DNA of 35,907 bases, taken from contig SVFS01000022.1 of the NCBI GenBank assembly GCA_015056725.1, positions 1-35,907 on the forward strand. The letters run 5' to 3'. Made by a program: the position numbers and the translations under genes. Source of the stretch: Lachnospiraceae bacterium. Its GTDB lineage: Bacteria; Bacillota; Clostridia; Lachnospirales; Lachnospiraceae. Under the pieces are notes generated by a model. The model worked only from the letters and a program-made list of their open reading frames with translations. It searched no databases and had not been told where the DNA came from. Shown one piece after another: positions 15,144-22,863 of this stretch (positions are counted from its first letter, which is position 1; each line of letters starts with the position of its first letter).

Positions 15144-17255
15144 TTACACCTCAAACATCAGCTCTCCGTATGTCGGAATCGGCCACATTGCTTTATCAAC
15201 AATCATTTCCAATTCGTCCGCCGGTGTACGAAGTGCCTCCATTGCAGGCATAACAGTATCTTTGTAGAAAAATGCCTGTTCTTTTGCATTTGTGATTCTT
15301 CCGGCTTCTTTTTCACAAGTTTCCAGCTGTTTTAACGCACTCTGCATTCTCGCAAGCTTTTCAGATGCTTCTTTTAACAGTTCAATCTGTACGCTTGCAT
15401 CTACGCCGGCTCCTTTTACCGCAACGACAGTATCTGCAAGACACTTGGTATATTTTACAACTGCCGGAATAATTTTCTTTCCTGCCATATCAATCATTGT
15501 CAATGCTTCGATATTAATTGTTTTGGCATATGTTTCATAAATAATTTCTTCTCTGGATTCCAGCTCGACTTTTGTGAAAATACCAAATTTTTCAAACAGT
15601 GCTACTGCTTTATCCGTTGTCAGAGTCTCTGCGGCCTCAATCATAGACTTGATATTTGGTAAGCCTCTCTTTGCTGCTTCAGCAACCCATTCTTCAGAAT
15701 AGCCATTACCGTTAAAGATAATTCTCTGATGCTTTGTCATGTACTCCTTGATAATGTCATGAACTTCCATATCGAAGTTATCTGCATTTTCCAGTCTGTC
15801 GGCAGCTTCACAAAAAGCTTCTGCCACGATGGCATTTAATGTGGTATTTGCACTGGCTATGGAATCCGCAGCTCCTACCATACGGAACTCAAATTTATTA
15901 CCTGTAAATGCAAACGGTGAAGTTCTGTTTCTGTCCGTTGCATCTTTTTCAAAATCAGGAAGCGTGGACACACCTGTCTCCAGTTTTCCGCTTTCTTTCA
16001 GCTTCTTTGCATCTCCCGTTTCAATCAGCTGTTTTACCACATCTTCCAGCTGTTCGCCAAGGAAAATGGAAATAATCGCCGGTGGTGCTTCATCCGCACC
16101 AAGTCTGTGGTCATTTCCTACGTCCGCTGCACTCTGGCGGAGTAAGTCCGCATGGTTATCTACTGCTTTCATCACACAGGCAAGTACAAATAAGAAGCGG
16201 ATATTTTTGTTTGGTGTATCACCCGGATCAAGCAAATTGACACCAGTGTCAGTTGTAAGTGACCAGTTATCGTGTTTACCGGAGCCGTTTACACCTGCAT
16301 ATGGTTTTTCATGAAGGAGACAACGAAGGTCATGTTTATAAGCAACTCTTTTCATTGCTTCCATTACAAGCTGATTATGGTCTCCTGCAATATTGGCAGT
16401 TTCATAAATCGGTGCCAGTTCATGCTGTGCCGGAGCCGCTTCATTATGCTGTGTCTTTGCAGTCACGCCAAGCTTCCAAAGCTCTGTATTCAAATCCTTC
16501 ATATATGCGCCGACACGCTCTTTGATAACACCAAAGTAATGATCTTCCATCTCCTGTCCTTTTGGTGCAGGTGCGCCAAACAATGTACGGCCCGCAAACA
16601 TCAGGTCTTCTCTCTGCATATATAAATCTTTATCTACAAGGAAGTATTCCTGTTCTGCCCCAACAGAAGGGACTACTTTCTGTGCTTCTGTATCACCGAA
16701 TAATCTCACAATTCTCATTGCCTGTTCGGACAGTGCTTCCATAGAACGGAGAAGCGGTGTCTTTTTATCCAGCGCTTCACCTGTATAAGAGCAGAATGCT
16801 GTCGGAATGCAAAGTGTCAGACCGCATGCAGATTCTTTCAAAAAGGCAGGACTTGTAATATCCCATGCTGTATAGCCTCTTGCTTCAAATGTTGCACGAA
16901 GTCCGCCCGATGGAAAAGATGATGCATCCGGTTCACCTTTAATCAGCTCTTTCCCGGAAAACTCTGTAATCATTTTTCCGTCTTCATCCGGATGTGTTAC
17001 AAATGCATCATGTTTTTCTGCTGTGATTCCTGTTAATGGCTGGAACCAATGGGTATAATGGGTTGCACCGTTTTCAACAGCCCAATCCTTCATTTCCTTT
17101 GCTACGACATTTGCTGTCGCCATAGACAGTTCTCCGCCGAGAGTCATCACCTTTTTTACTTCTTTATACACATTCTTCGGAAGTCTTTCTCTCATTTTGC
17201 CAAGACTAAATACGTTCTGGCCAAACATTTCCTCAATTGTCACTACATTGTTCAT
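15144..17255 (-). CDS. glnN: Glutamine synthetase type III
   Basis: 703 residues, the length typical of the large GSIII class (about 690-730) rather than the 440-residue GSI. It makes glutamine from glutamate, ammonia and ATP in the cytoplasm as a double hexameric ring. Motifs seen: GAEQEYFL (about 199-206), HNEAAPAQHE (about 270-279), NGSGKHDNW (about 323-331) and RNRTSPFAFTGNKFEFR, matching metal, glutamate and ATP sites. The ATG at 17253-17255 is chosen: GGAGGAAGAG lies before it and the next residues (NNVVTIEEMFG) match GSIII starts. It overlaps the U32 gene by 23 nt, so it is coupled to tRNA-modification genes, and is followed by a tRNA-Gln gene. Confidence 0.97.
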   Translation of the reverse strand: MNNVVTIEEMFGQNVFSLGKMRERLPKNVYKEVKKVMTLGGELSMATANVVAKEMKDWAVENGATHYTHWFQPLTGITAEKHDAFVTHPDEDGKMITEFSGKELIKGEPDASSFPSGGLRATFEARGYTAWDITSPAFLKESACGLTLCIPTAFCSYTGEALDKKTPLLRSMEALSEQAMRIVRLFGDTEAQKVVPSVGAEQEYFLVDKDLYMQREDLMFAGRTLFGAPAPKGQEMEDHYFGVIKERVGAYMKDLNTELWKLGVTAKTQHNEAAPAQHELAPIYETANIAGDHNQLVMEAMKRVAYKHDLRCLLHEKPYAGVNGSGKHDNWSLTTDTGVNLLDPGDTPNKNIRFLFVLACVMKAVDNHADLLRQSAADVGNDHRLGADEAPPAIISIFLGEQLEDVVKQLIETGDAKKLKESGKLETGVSTLPDFEKDATDRNRTSPFAFTGNKFEFRMVGAADSIASANTTLNAIVAEAFCEAADRLENADNFDMEVHDIIKEYMTKHQRIIFNGNGYSEEWVAEAAKRGLPNIKSMIEAAETLTTDKAVALFEKFGIFTKVELESREEIIYETYAKTINIEALTMIDMAGKKIIPAVVKYTKCLADTVVAVKGAGVDASVQIELLKEASEKLARMQSALKQLETCEKEAGRITNAKEQAFFYKDTVMPAMEALRTPADELEMIVDKAMWPIPTYGELMFEV

Positions 17256-18492
17256 CTCTTTGCTCTTCCTCCTTTGCCACACGTAATAAATCATACTGCT
17301 GTGGCACTTCACTCAGCTTCAGATAAAGCTCCTGCTGCGGATGTGGTGCCGAATCAACATGTGCACCTTCGCTATCAAACATATCTTCCACTACTACAGG
17401 CACATTTCTTCCGTCAGGTTTCATGATTTCTATTGTATCACCTACGCAGAACTTGTTACGCTGTGTGATTTTTGCATATCCACGCTCATCAATTTCTTCT
17501 ATGATTCCTAAATAAATATACTCATTAATATATGTATTGGAATCATAAATCTGTGTATTTTCATCCGGCTTTCCAAAATAGAATCCGGTTGTAAACTGTC
17601 TGTAAGTACATTTTGAAATTTCTTCTTTATACCAGCCCATATTAGCCCGGTACTTTTCTTCCGATTCCAAAAAATCATCTATCGCTTTGCGATATGTTCT
17701 CGCTACGGTAGCCACATAAAGAGCTGTCTTCATACGACCTTCTATTTTCAAGCTATCGATTCCTGCATCCATAATTTCCGGAATATATTCTATCATGCAC
17801 AAATCTTTGGAATTGAAAATATATGTCCCACGTTCATTTTCATATACCGGCAAATATTCGCCCGGTCTTTTCTCTTCTACAACCGCATATTTCCATCTGC
17901 AAGGATGGGTACATGCACCTTTGTTTGCATCTCTTCCCGTAAAATAATTGCTCAGAAGGCATCTTCCTGAATAAGAAATGCACATCGCTCCATGAATAAA
18001 CGATTCGATTTCCATATCCTCCGGAATCTTTTCCCTGATTTCTTTGATTTCACGCAAGGACAATTCTCTGGCTGATACAACTCTCTTTGCTCCTTGTTCA
18101 TACCAGAACTGATATGTCATATAATTTGTATTATTAGCCTGAGTGGAAATATGAATTTCTATTTCAGGACATTCCTGCTTTGCAATGGTAAACATCCCTG
18201 GATCTGAAATAATAAGCGCATCCGGTTTTATTTCTTTTAATTCACGGAAATAGTTTCTTGCTCCGTCAAGGTCATAATTGTGTGCAAGAATATTTGCAGT
18301 CACATACACTTTTACACCTCTTTCATGGGCAAAAGCAATCCCTTGTTCCATCTCTTCTAAAGAAAAGTTTTTCGCTTTTGCGCGTAGCCCAAAGGCTTCT
18401 CCACCAATGTATACCGCATCCGCACCAAATATAACAGCTGTTTTTAATACTTCCAAGCTACTTGCCGGAATCAACAATTCAACATTTCTCAT
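17233..18492 (-). CDS. trhP: U32 family protein, probable tRNA hydroxylation protein TrhP
   Basis: 419 residues. The N-terminal TIM-barrel-like part (PASSLEVLKTAVIFGADAVYIGG) and the Cys cluster C171, C178, C194 and C198 (HGAMCISYSGRC, ACTHPC) identify the U32 family; these cysteines are thought to bind an iron-sulfur cluster. Although named peptidase U32, members such as TrhP/YrrN-YrrO perform prephenate-dependent 5-hydroxyuridine formation at tRNA U34. The gene directly upstream is trmR-like, whose product methylates that hydroxyuridine, as in the Bacillus yrrM-yrrN-yrrO order. This context makes TrhP more likely than a protease. GAGG precedes the ATG by 5 nt. The 3' end overlaps glnN by 23 nt. 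Confidence 0.88.
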   Translation of the reverse strand: MRNVELLIPASSLEVLKTAVIFGADAVYIGGEAFGLRAKAKNFSLEEMEQGIAFAHERGVKVYVTANILAHNYDLDGARNYFRELKEIKPDALIISDPGMFTIAKQECPEIEIHISTQANNTNYMTYQFWYEQGAKRVVSARELSLREIKEIREKIPEDMEIESFIHGAMCISYSGRCLLSNYFTGRDANKGACTHPCRWKYAVVEEKRPGEYLPVYENERGTYIFNSKDLCMIEYIPEIMDAGIDSLKIEGRMKTALYVATVARTYRKAIDDFLESEEKYRANMGWYKEEISKCTYRQFTTGFYFGKPDENTQIYDSNTYINEYIYLGIIEEIDERGYAKITQRNKFCVGDTIEIMKPDGRNVPVVVEDMFDSEGAHVDSAPHPQQELYLKLSEVPQQYDLLRVAKEEEQRDEQCSDN

Positions 18493-18506
18493 AATTTCCT
18501 CTTTTT

Positions 18507-19145
18507 CTACTGCTTCACACTTAATGTCACACCATCTCCTACCGGCAAAATCACCGTCTGAAGCTGCGGATGATGTTTTAATTCATACAAGTATTCTCTC
18601 ATACGGGAGTGTATCGTTCTGTCTCTTCGCGTTACGGCATAGCGTGATTCAATAATATCCCCTTCCTGCAATACGTTATCTGAAACAAGCAGTCCTCCTT
18701 TTGGAAGGAGCCGTAATACATCCGGCAGAAAATTAATATACTGTCCTTTTGCCGCATCCATAAAAATCATATCATACGGGCCTTCCAGACGTTTTAAAAT
18801 TTCTATCGCATCACCTTCCAAGAGTTCAATCTCATTTTCTTTTCCGGCTCTTTTAAAATTCTCTCTTGCGATAGGAATTCTCTTCTCATATTTTTCGATT
18901 GTGGTAATATGACAGTTCTCCGAATACTCATTCATCAATAACGCAGAAAAACCAATCGCGCAACCGACTTCCAGGATAGATGCCGGCTTATGCATTGCTA
19001 ACAAGAATTTTAAAAGGCTCTGCATTTCCGTCCTGATAATGGGCACATTGGTTTCTTTTGCTTCTTTTTCTATTTGATTCAAAAATGGAGTATTGCCTGT
19101 ATCAAAGCTATTGATAAAGGCGGTCATCCGTTCATCAATTATCAT
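18507..19145 (-). CDS. trmR: tRNA 5-hydroxyuridine O-methyltransferase, TrmR-like
   Basis: 212 residues, class I SAM-dependent O-methyltransferase of the COMT type. The SAM loop is EVGCAIGFSA (59-68) and the metal-binding Asp/Asp/Asn set is likely D130 (FMDAAKGQY), D156 and N157 (SDNV). Bacillus TrmR (YrrM) methylates 5-hydroxyuridine at the tRNA wobble position, and its gene sits between mltG (yrrL) and the U32 genes exactly as here. The ATG at 19143-19145 is preceded by AGGGAG and overlaps the upstream gene by 11 nt; six extra residues from an upstream start are not needed. Confidence is high for the family, good for the specific role because of gene order. Confidence 0.88.
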   Translation of the reverse strand: MIIDERMTAFINSFDTGNTPFLNQIEKEAKETNVPIIRTEMQSLLKFLLAMHKPASILEVGCAIGFSALLMNEYSENCHITTIEKYEKRIPIARENFKRAGKENEIELLEGDAIEILKRLEGPYDMIFMDAAKGQYINFLPDVLRLLPKGGLLVSDNVLQEGDIIESRYAVTRRDRTIHSRMREYLYELKHHPQLQTVILPVGDGVTLSVKQ

Positions 19146-19542
19146 CCGTTTCTCCCTCGGCATTATCGGCTGCCATAATTATCAGCATTTCATCTGCGGT
19201 CATAGATGTATTCAGCTCATAAGAGCCCGGAACCAATTTGTCCTTCTGCTCGGAAAGGAGATATTGTACATAAAACAAATCTTTATCGCGGATAAGCCCA
19301 AATTCTTCCAAGGCCTCCGCAACCTGTTTTGGTTTGGTTTCTTCTGTGAGTGTTACCGTATAATTAACGCCGGGATCTCCTGTCATCGGCTCCTCCGTAA
19401 ATACACGGAATCCAAAATCATATGCTGTTTTTGCAAATTCAAATGCATGAATAATGATATAGGCTGCTATTGCTACTTTTACTACTGTAGTGGCAACCGA
19501 AATAACCAAATCTTTAATCTTATAAGCCGTTGACTTTTTCAT
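19135..19542 (-). CDS. Mini MltG-like membrane protein (N-terminal LysM-like part only)
   Basis: 135 residues. One membrane helix (about 10-33) precedes an external part of about 85 residues. Its segment VTLTEETKPKQVAEALEEFGLI...LVPGSYELNTSMTADEMLIIM matches the N-terminal LysM-like subdomain of MltG/YceG. MltG is the endolytic transglycosylase that ends glycan strands. The catalytic domain, with its essential Glu, is wholly absent: full MltG has about 330-380 residues. The gene order (ruvX, DUF1292, ..., this gene, trmR) places it exactly where Bacillus has yrrL (mltG). AAAGGAG precedes the ATG, and the sequence looks intact, so this seems a reduced family member that may still bind glycan. 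It overlaps trmR by 11 nt. Confidence 0.72.
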   Translation of the reverse strand: MKKSTAYKIKDLVISVATTVVKVAIAAYIIIHAFEFAKTAYDFGFRVFTEEPMTGDPGVNYTVTLTEETKPKQVAEALEEFGLIRDKDLFYVQYLLSEQKDKLVPGSYELNTSMTADEMLIIMAADNAEGETDDN

Positions 19543-19604
19543 GTAATATAGCTCCTTTAAAACAGCTTCTCTGTTTCGTTACTACCGTTCTTTTCTGATA
19601 ATAC

Positions 19605-19952
19605 CTAATGTAATCCCAGTCTTTCATGGATTTCCTTCTGAATCTCCTGATACATACGTGCCAGTGCAAGCTCTGCACTCAAATAACGGTCCACAAGCGG
19701 ATTCGCACAAAGTGATGCATAATTCATTTCAAACTCTTCCATCTTCTGAAGCAGTTCTTCTCCATGATAGTTTTGTTGTATTTCCAAATTTTTATGACGA
19801 TAATCGTCAATTTGTCTCTCAAGCTCCGGCTCTTCTTTCAACCGTTCTTTTTGAATCGCATAATTCTGATAGATTTCTGTCTGCGCAATTGTTTCTATAA
19901 AACTGCGCAGACTTTTTTCCATATTTTCATCCAGTCGTATCATATAAGTCAT
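19605..19952 (-). CDS. YlbF/YmcA family protein
   Basis: 115 residues, almost all helical, with the family pattern (IAQTEIYQNYAIQKERLKEEPELERQIDDYR...). In Bacillus YlbF, YmcA and YaaT form the Y-complex that helps RNase Y process operon mRNAs and affects competence and biofilm formation. Here it follows the RNase J gene by 24 bp, which ties it to RNA decay. The start is uncertain: the ATG at 19950-19952 has a weak site, while the third codon after it (ATG at 19941-19943) has GGAA 10 nt upstream. No partner YmcA or YaaT gene is in this window. Confidence 0.82.
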   Translation of the reverse strand: MTYMIRLDENMEKSLRSFIETIAQTEIYQNYAIQKERLKEEPELERQIDDYRHKNLEIQQNYHGEELLQKMEEFEMNYASLCANPLVDRYLSAELALARMYQEIQKEIHERLGLH

Positions 19953-19976
19953 TTCCGGTTCTACCGGTCTCCATCT

Positions 19977-21647
19977 CTAGATTTCCATAATAATCGGCAT
20001 AATCATCGGGCTTCTCTTCGTTCTCTTCCAGATAAAATCTGCCAATTCATCTCTTATACAATTCTTAATCCTTCCCCAATCGGATATTCCTTTATCAAGA
20101 CACTTTTCTACTGCACCATAAACCACCTGTTGAGCTTCATCCATCAGCTCATCCGACTCACGCACATACACAAAACCGCGTGATATGATTTCCGGTCCTG
20201 CCATCAACTGGTTTGAACCTTTCTCCAGTGCAAGCACCACAATCATGATACCGTTCTCAGCAAGATGCTGTCTGTCCCGCAAAACAATATTTCCAACATC
20301 ACCTACGCCCAGACCATCTACCATGATATTTCCAACAGGTACTTTTCCTGTTACTTCTGCCGCTTCTTCATCCAGTTCCAGCACATCTCCCGATCTCAAA
20401 AGGAAAATATTTTCTTTTGGAACCCCCAAAGACTGTGCCAGCTTCGCCTGTGCTTTCAAATGCTTGTATTCACCATGAATCGGAATCGCATACTTCGGCT
20501 GTACGAGGTTATAAATCAGCTTGATTTCTTCCTGACAGGCATGTCCCGAAACATGTGTATCCTGGAAAATAACATCTGCACCTTTTCTAAGCAACTCGTT
20601 TATCACTTTTGTCACGGCTTTCTCATTTCCCGGAATCGGATGTGATGAGAAAATTACCGTATCACTTGGTCCGATAGAAATTTTACGATGCGTACTGCTC
20701 GCCATACGGCTAAGTGCCGCCATACTTTCTCCCTGACTTCCGGTTGTAATAATAACCGTCTTTTCATCCGGATAATTTTTAAGCTGTTCTGTATTAATCA
20801 GTGTGTTTTCCGGTATCTGAAGGCAGTCAAGCTTTGTTGCCGTGTCTATAATATTGACCATGCTGCGTCCTTCAACCACTACTTTTCTGCCAAATTTATA
20901 TGCAGAATTAATAATCTGCTGTACTCTGTCTACATTTGACGCAAAAGTCGCAATGATAATTCTCGTATCTTTATGCTCTTCAAAGATATTATCAAAGGTT
21001 GGTCCCAATGTTTTTTCCGATGCTGTAAAGCCCGGTCTTTCTGCATTGGTAGAATCGCACATAAGTGCCAAAACGCCCTTTTTTCCAAGCTCTGCAAATC
21101 TCTGTAAATCAATCGCATCGCCAAAAACAGGAGTATAATCCACTTTAAAGTCACCGGTATGCACGATAGTTCCTGCCGGTGAATAAATCGCAAGTGCTGC
21201 AGCATCTACAATACTATGATTTGTCTTGATAAATTCTATTCTGAAATCATTCAACGTAATGTACTGCCCGAAAGAAATAACCTTACGTCGGATATTTCCA
21301 AGCAGATTGTGCTCACTTAGCTTATGTTCAATAATTCCCATCGTTAATCGGGTCGCATAAATCGGGGCCGGAATTTCTTTTAAAACATATGGCAATGCCC
21401 CAATATGGTCCTCATGACCATGGGTAATAATAAACCCTTTAATTTTCTCATAATTATCTTTCAAATAAGAAACGTCCGGAATTACCAAATCAATTCCAAG
21501 CATATCGTCTGCGGGGAAAGATAACCCGCAGTCTACTACAATAATACTGTCTCCGTACTCAAAGGCAGTAATGTTCATTCCAATCTCTTCCAATCCACCA
21601 AGGGGTATAATTTTCAATTTGGAAGAGTTCACAATATTCTCGCTCAA
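19977..21647 (-). CDS. rnjA: Ribonuclease J
   Basis: 556 residues. A metallo-beta-lactamase core carries the zinc motif HGHEDH (76-81) and HTGDFKVD downstream. A beta-CASP insertion follows (SDSTNAERPG-like CDSTNAERPG, then TGSQGE), with HVSGHA and a C-terminal domain ending IMPIIMEI. RNase J is the 5'-3' exonuclease/endonuclease of the Gram-positive RNA degradosome. The start is TTG at 21645-21647: GGAG lies 7 nt before it, whereas for the in-frame TTG six bases upstream the same GGAG is only 1 nt away. Five genes of RNA and cell-wall upkeep surround it in the same direction. The assignment is firm. Confidence 0.96.
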   Translation of the reverse strand: MSENIVNSSKLKIIPLGGLEEIGMNITAFEYGDSIIVVDCGLSFPADDMLGIDLVIPDVSYLKDNYEKIKGFIITHGHEDHIGALPYVLKEIPAPIYATRLTMGIIEHKLSEHNLLGNIRRKVISFGQYITLNDFRIEFIKTNHSIVDAAALAIYSPAGTIVHTGDFKVDYTPVFGDAIDLQRFAELGKKGVLALMCDSTNAERPGFTASEKTLGPTFDNIFEEHKDTRIIIATFASNVDRVQQIINSAYKFGRKVVVEGRSMVNIIDTATKLDCLQIPENTLINTEQLKNYPDEKTVIITTGSQGESMAALSRMASSTHRKISIGPSDTVIFSSHPIPGNEKAVTKVINELLRKGADVIFQDTHVSGHACQEEIKLIYNLVQPKYAIPIHGEYKHLKAQAKLAQSLGVPKENIFLLRSGDVLELDEEAAEVTGKVPVGNIMVDGLGVGDVGNIVLRDRQHLAENGIMIVVLALEKGSNQLMAGPEIISRGFVYVRESDELMDEAQQVVYGAVEKCLDKGISDWGRIKNCIRDELADFIWKRTKRSPMIMPIIMEI

Positions 21648-21668
21648 AAGCAAACTCCTTTTCTGAGA

Positions 21669-21929
21669 CTACTCCGAGACAAACTCTATATCGTCCAACA
21701 TTTTTTCAAAAACGTCAGCAACAGCTTCCATTTCATTATCATCGGACACGATTTCATAGATTGCTTCTGCATCTTCCGGTCCTGATAAATCTTTCAAAAT
21801 AAGAGCGTCTCCGTCCCCATCTTCCATATCAGTTACTAAAATATAATCTGTTCCGCCAATTCTGGTCTGCTCTAAAACAAAAAAATCCACTGTCTCCGTA
21901 TCACTTAATGCAAATTTAATCTTTTCCAC
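21669..21929 (-). CDS. DUF1292 (YrzB-like) protein
   Basis: 86 residues from GTG at 21927-21929. The short acidic protein reads KIKFALSDTETVDFFVLEQTRIGG...YILVTD, matching DUF1292 proteins, which sit between ruvX and mltG in Firmicutes as here. It has no catalytic motif and the function is unknown. A CGAGG site lies just before the GTG, 13 bp after the ruvX stop. A longer reading from 22040 would overlap ruvX by almost 100 bp and add a basic stretch unlike the family, so it is not used. Probably cytoplasmic. Confidence 0.85.
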   Translation of the reverse strand: MEKIKFALSDTETVDFFVLEQTRIGGTDYILVTDMEDGDGDALILKDLSGPEDAEAIYEIVSDDNEMEAVADVFEKMLDDIEFVSE

Positions 21930-21942
21930 GTTATTACCTCGT

Positions 21943-22383
21943 TTATATTTCCTCTTTTCTTTGCATCGCAAGATAATCAAGATATCCCTGCAGAATAAAT
22001 GTCGCCGCAATCTTATCCACATGGTCTTTGCGGTGTTCACGTCTGATTCCTGCTTCCATCATTGCCTTATCTGCCGCTACCGTCGTAAGCCGCTCATCCC
22101 AAAGCGTCACTTTAAGTCCCGTTCTTCTTTCCAGCTTTTCTTTAAATTCCGCTGAAAGTTCTGAGCGTACGCCCACAGTTGCATTCATGTTTTTCGGATC
22201 ACCAAGTACGATTTCAGAAACCTCATATTCCTGAATCATCTCCTCTATCTGTGCCAGCGTTTGTCGCAACTTGTTTTCTTCTTTTCTCCGGATAATAGTA
22301 ATCCCCTGCGCGGTTAATAATAGCGGATCGCTAATCGCAACTCCTACCGTTTTGGACCCAAAGTCCAAGCCCATAATACGCAT
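21943..22383 (-). CDS. ruvX: RuvX/YqgF family Holliday-junction resolvase-like protein
   Basis: 146 residues, normal length. The RNase H-like fold begins with [19 protein letters not shown], with Asp7 as the first metal ligand, then [18 protein letters not shown] and [12 protein letters not shown], where the last Asp completes the site. YqgF/RuvX proteins process Holliday junctions in some studies and 16S rRNA 5' ends in others. AGGAGG precedes the ATG, 11 bp after ireB. The order ireB-ruvX-DUF1292 is conserved in Firmicutes. It is cytoplasmic and certain as to family. Confidence 0.95.
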   Translation of the reverse strand: MRIMGLDFGSKTVGVAISDPLLLTAQGITIIRRKEENKLRQTLAQIEEMIQEYEVSEIVLGDPKNMNATVGVRSELSAEFKEKLERRTGLKVTLWDERLTTVAADKAMMEAGIRREHRKDHVDKIAATFILQGYLDYLAMQRKEEI

Positions 22384-22394
22384 ACGGGCACCTC

Positions 22395-22658
22395 CTATCT
22401 CCAGTTATTACTCTTAATGTACTGTTCTAATAATTCTTCTACCAGTTCATCTCTTTCCACCTTCATAATAAGGCTTCTTGCTCCCTGATGGTTTGTAATA
22501 TAAGTAGGATCACCGGACATAATATAACCCACAATCTGATTTACCGGATTATAGCCTTTCTCTGTAAGCGCATGATAAACCGTATCCAAAATAATTTTTA
22601 CGCCGTTTTCCGGTTCTGCTTCTACTTTAAAAAATTGAGTGTTTCCTAATTCTGCCAT
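22395..22658 (-). CDS. ireB: IreB family regulatory phosphoprotein
   Basis: 87 residues matching IreB (DUF965/YrzL): FFKVEAEP..., [45 protein letters not shown]. In Enterococcus IreB is a substrate of the Ser/Thr kinase IreK and lowers cephalosporin resistance; Thr residues near the N-terminus (NTQFF region here) are the phosphorylation sites in the family. The ATG at 22656-22658 is preferred to one 15 bases upstream because GGGGA lies 8 nt before it. It leads the ireB-ruvX-DUF1292-rnjA series, with a clear promoter upstream. Confidence 0.94.
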   Translation of the reverse strand: MAELGNTQFFKVEAEPENGVKIILDTVYHALTEKGYNPVNQIVGYIMSGDPTYITNHQGARSLIMKVERDELVEELLEQYIKSNNWR

Positions 22659-22739
22659 CTTTCTGTTCCCCATATATCTTTTATATTGTTTTGCATTTGT
22701 AACACATTTCGCAAAATATGGACAAGTATACCATTCTTT

Positions 22740-22768
22740 ATAATACCTTATCTTATGCCAAATTTCAA
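22740..22768 (-). promoter_or_regulatory. Promoter of the ireB operon
   Basis: On the minus strand TTGAAA (-35, 22763-22768) and TATTAT (-10, 22740-22745) are separated by exactly 17 bp, about 80 bp before the ireB start. It lies in the 205-bp gap after mtaB, which shows no clear terminator, so read-through from mtaB is also possible. Confidence 0.65.
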
Positions 22769-22863
22769 GAATATCAGTTCGGGTTATTCCTGCGCCAATT
22801 TGCTATTTCTTGCATTTCTCCCATTTTTTCAAGCATTCCCCTCACAGTCCGTTCTATACAGCT

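Noticed and set aside
17233-18492. Secreted collagenase-type peptidase for the U32 gene
   Set aside because: There is no signal peptide, the Cys cluster is of the TrhP type, and the adjacent trmR-like gene supports tRNA modification.
21930-22040. Longer N-terminus for the DUF1292 protein
   Set aside because: It would overlap ruvX by almost 100 bp; the GTG at 21927-21929 has a good ribosome site and matches family length.
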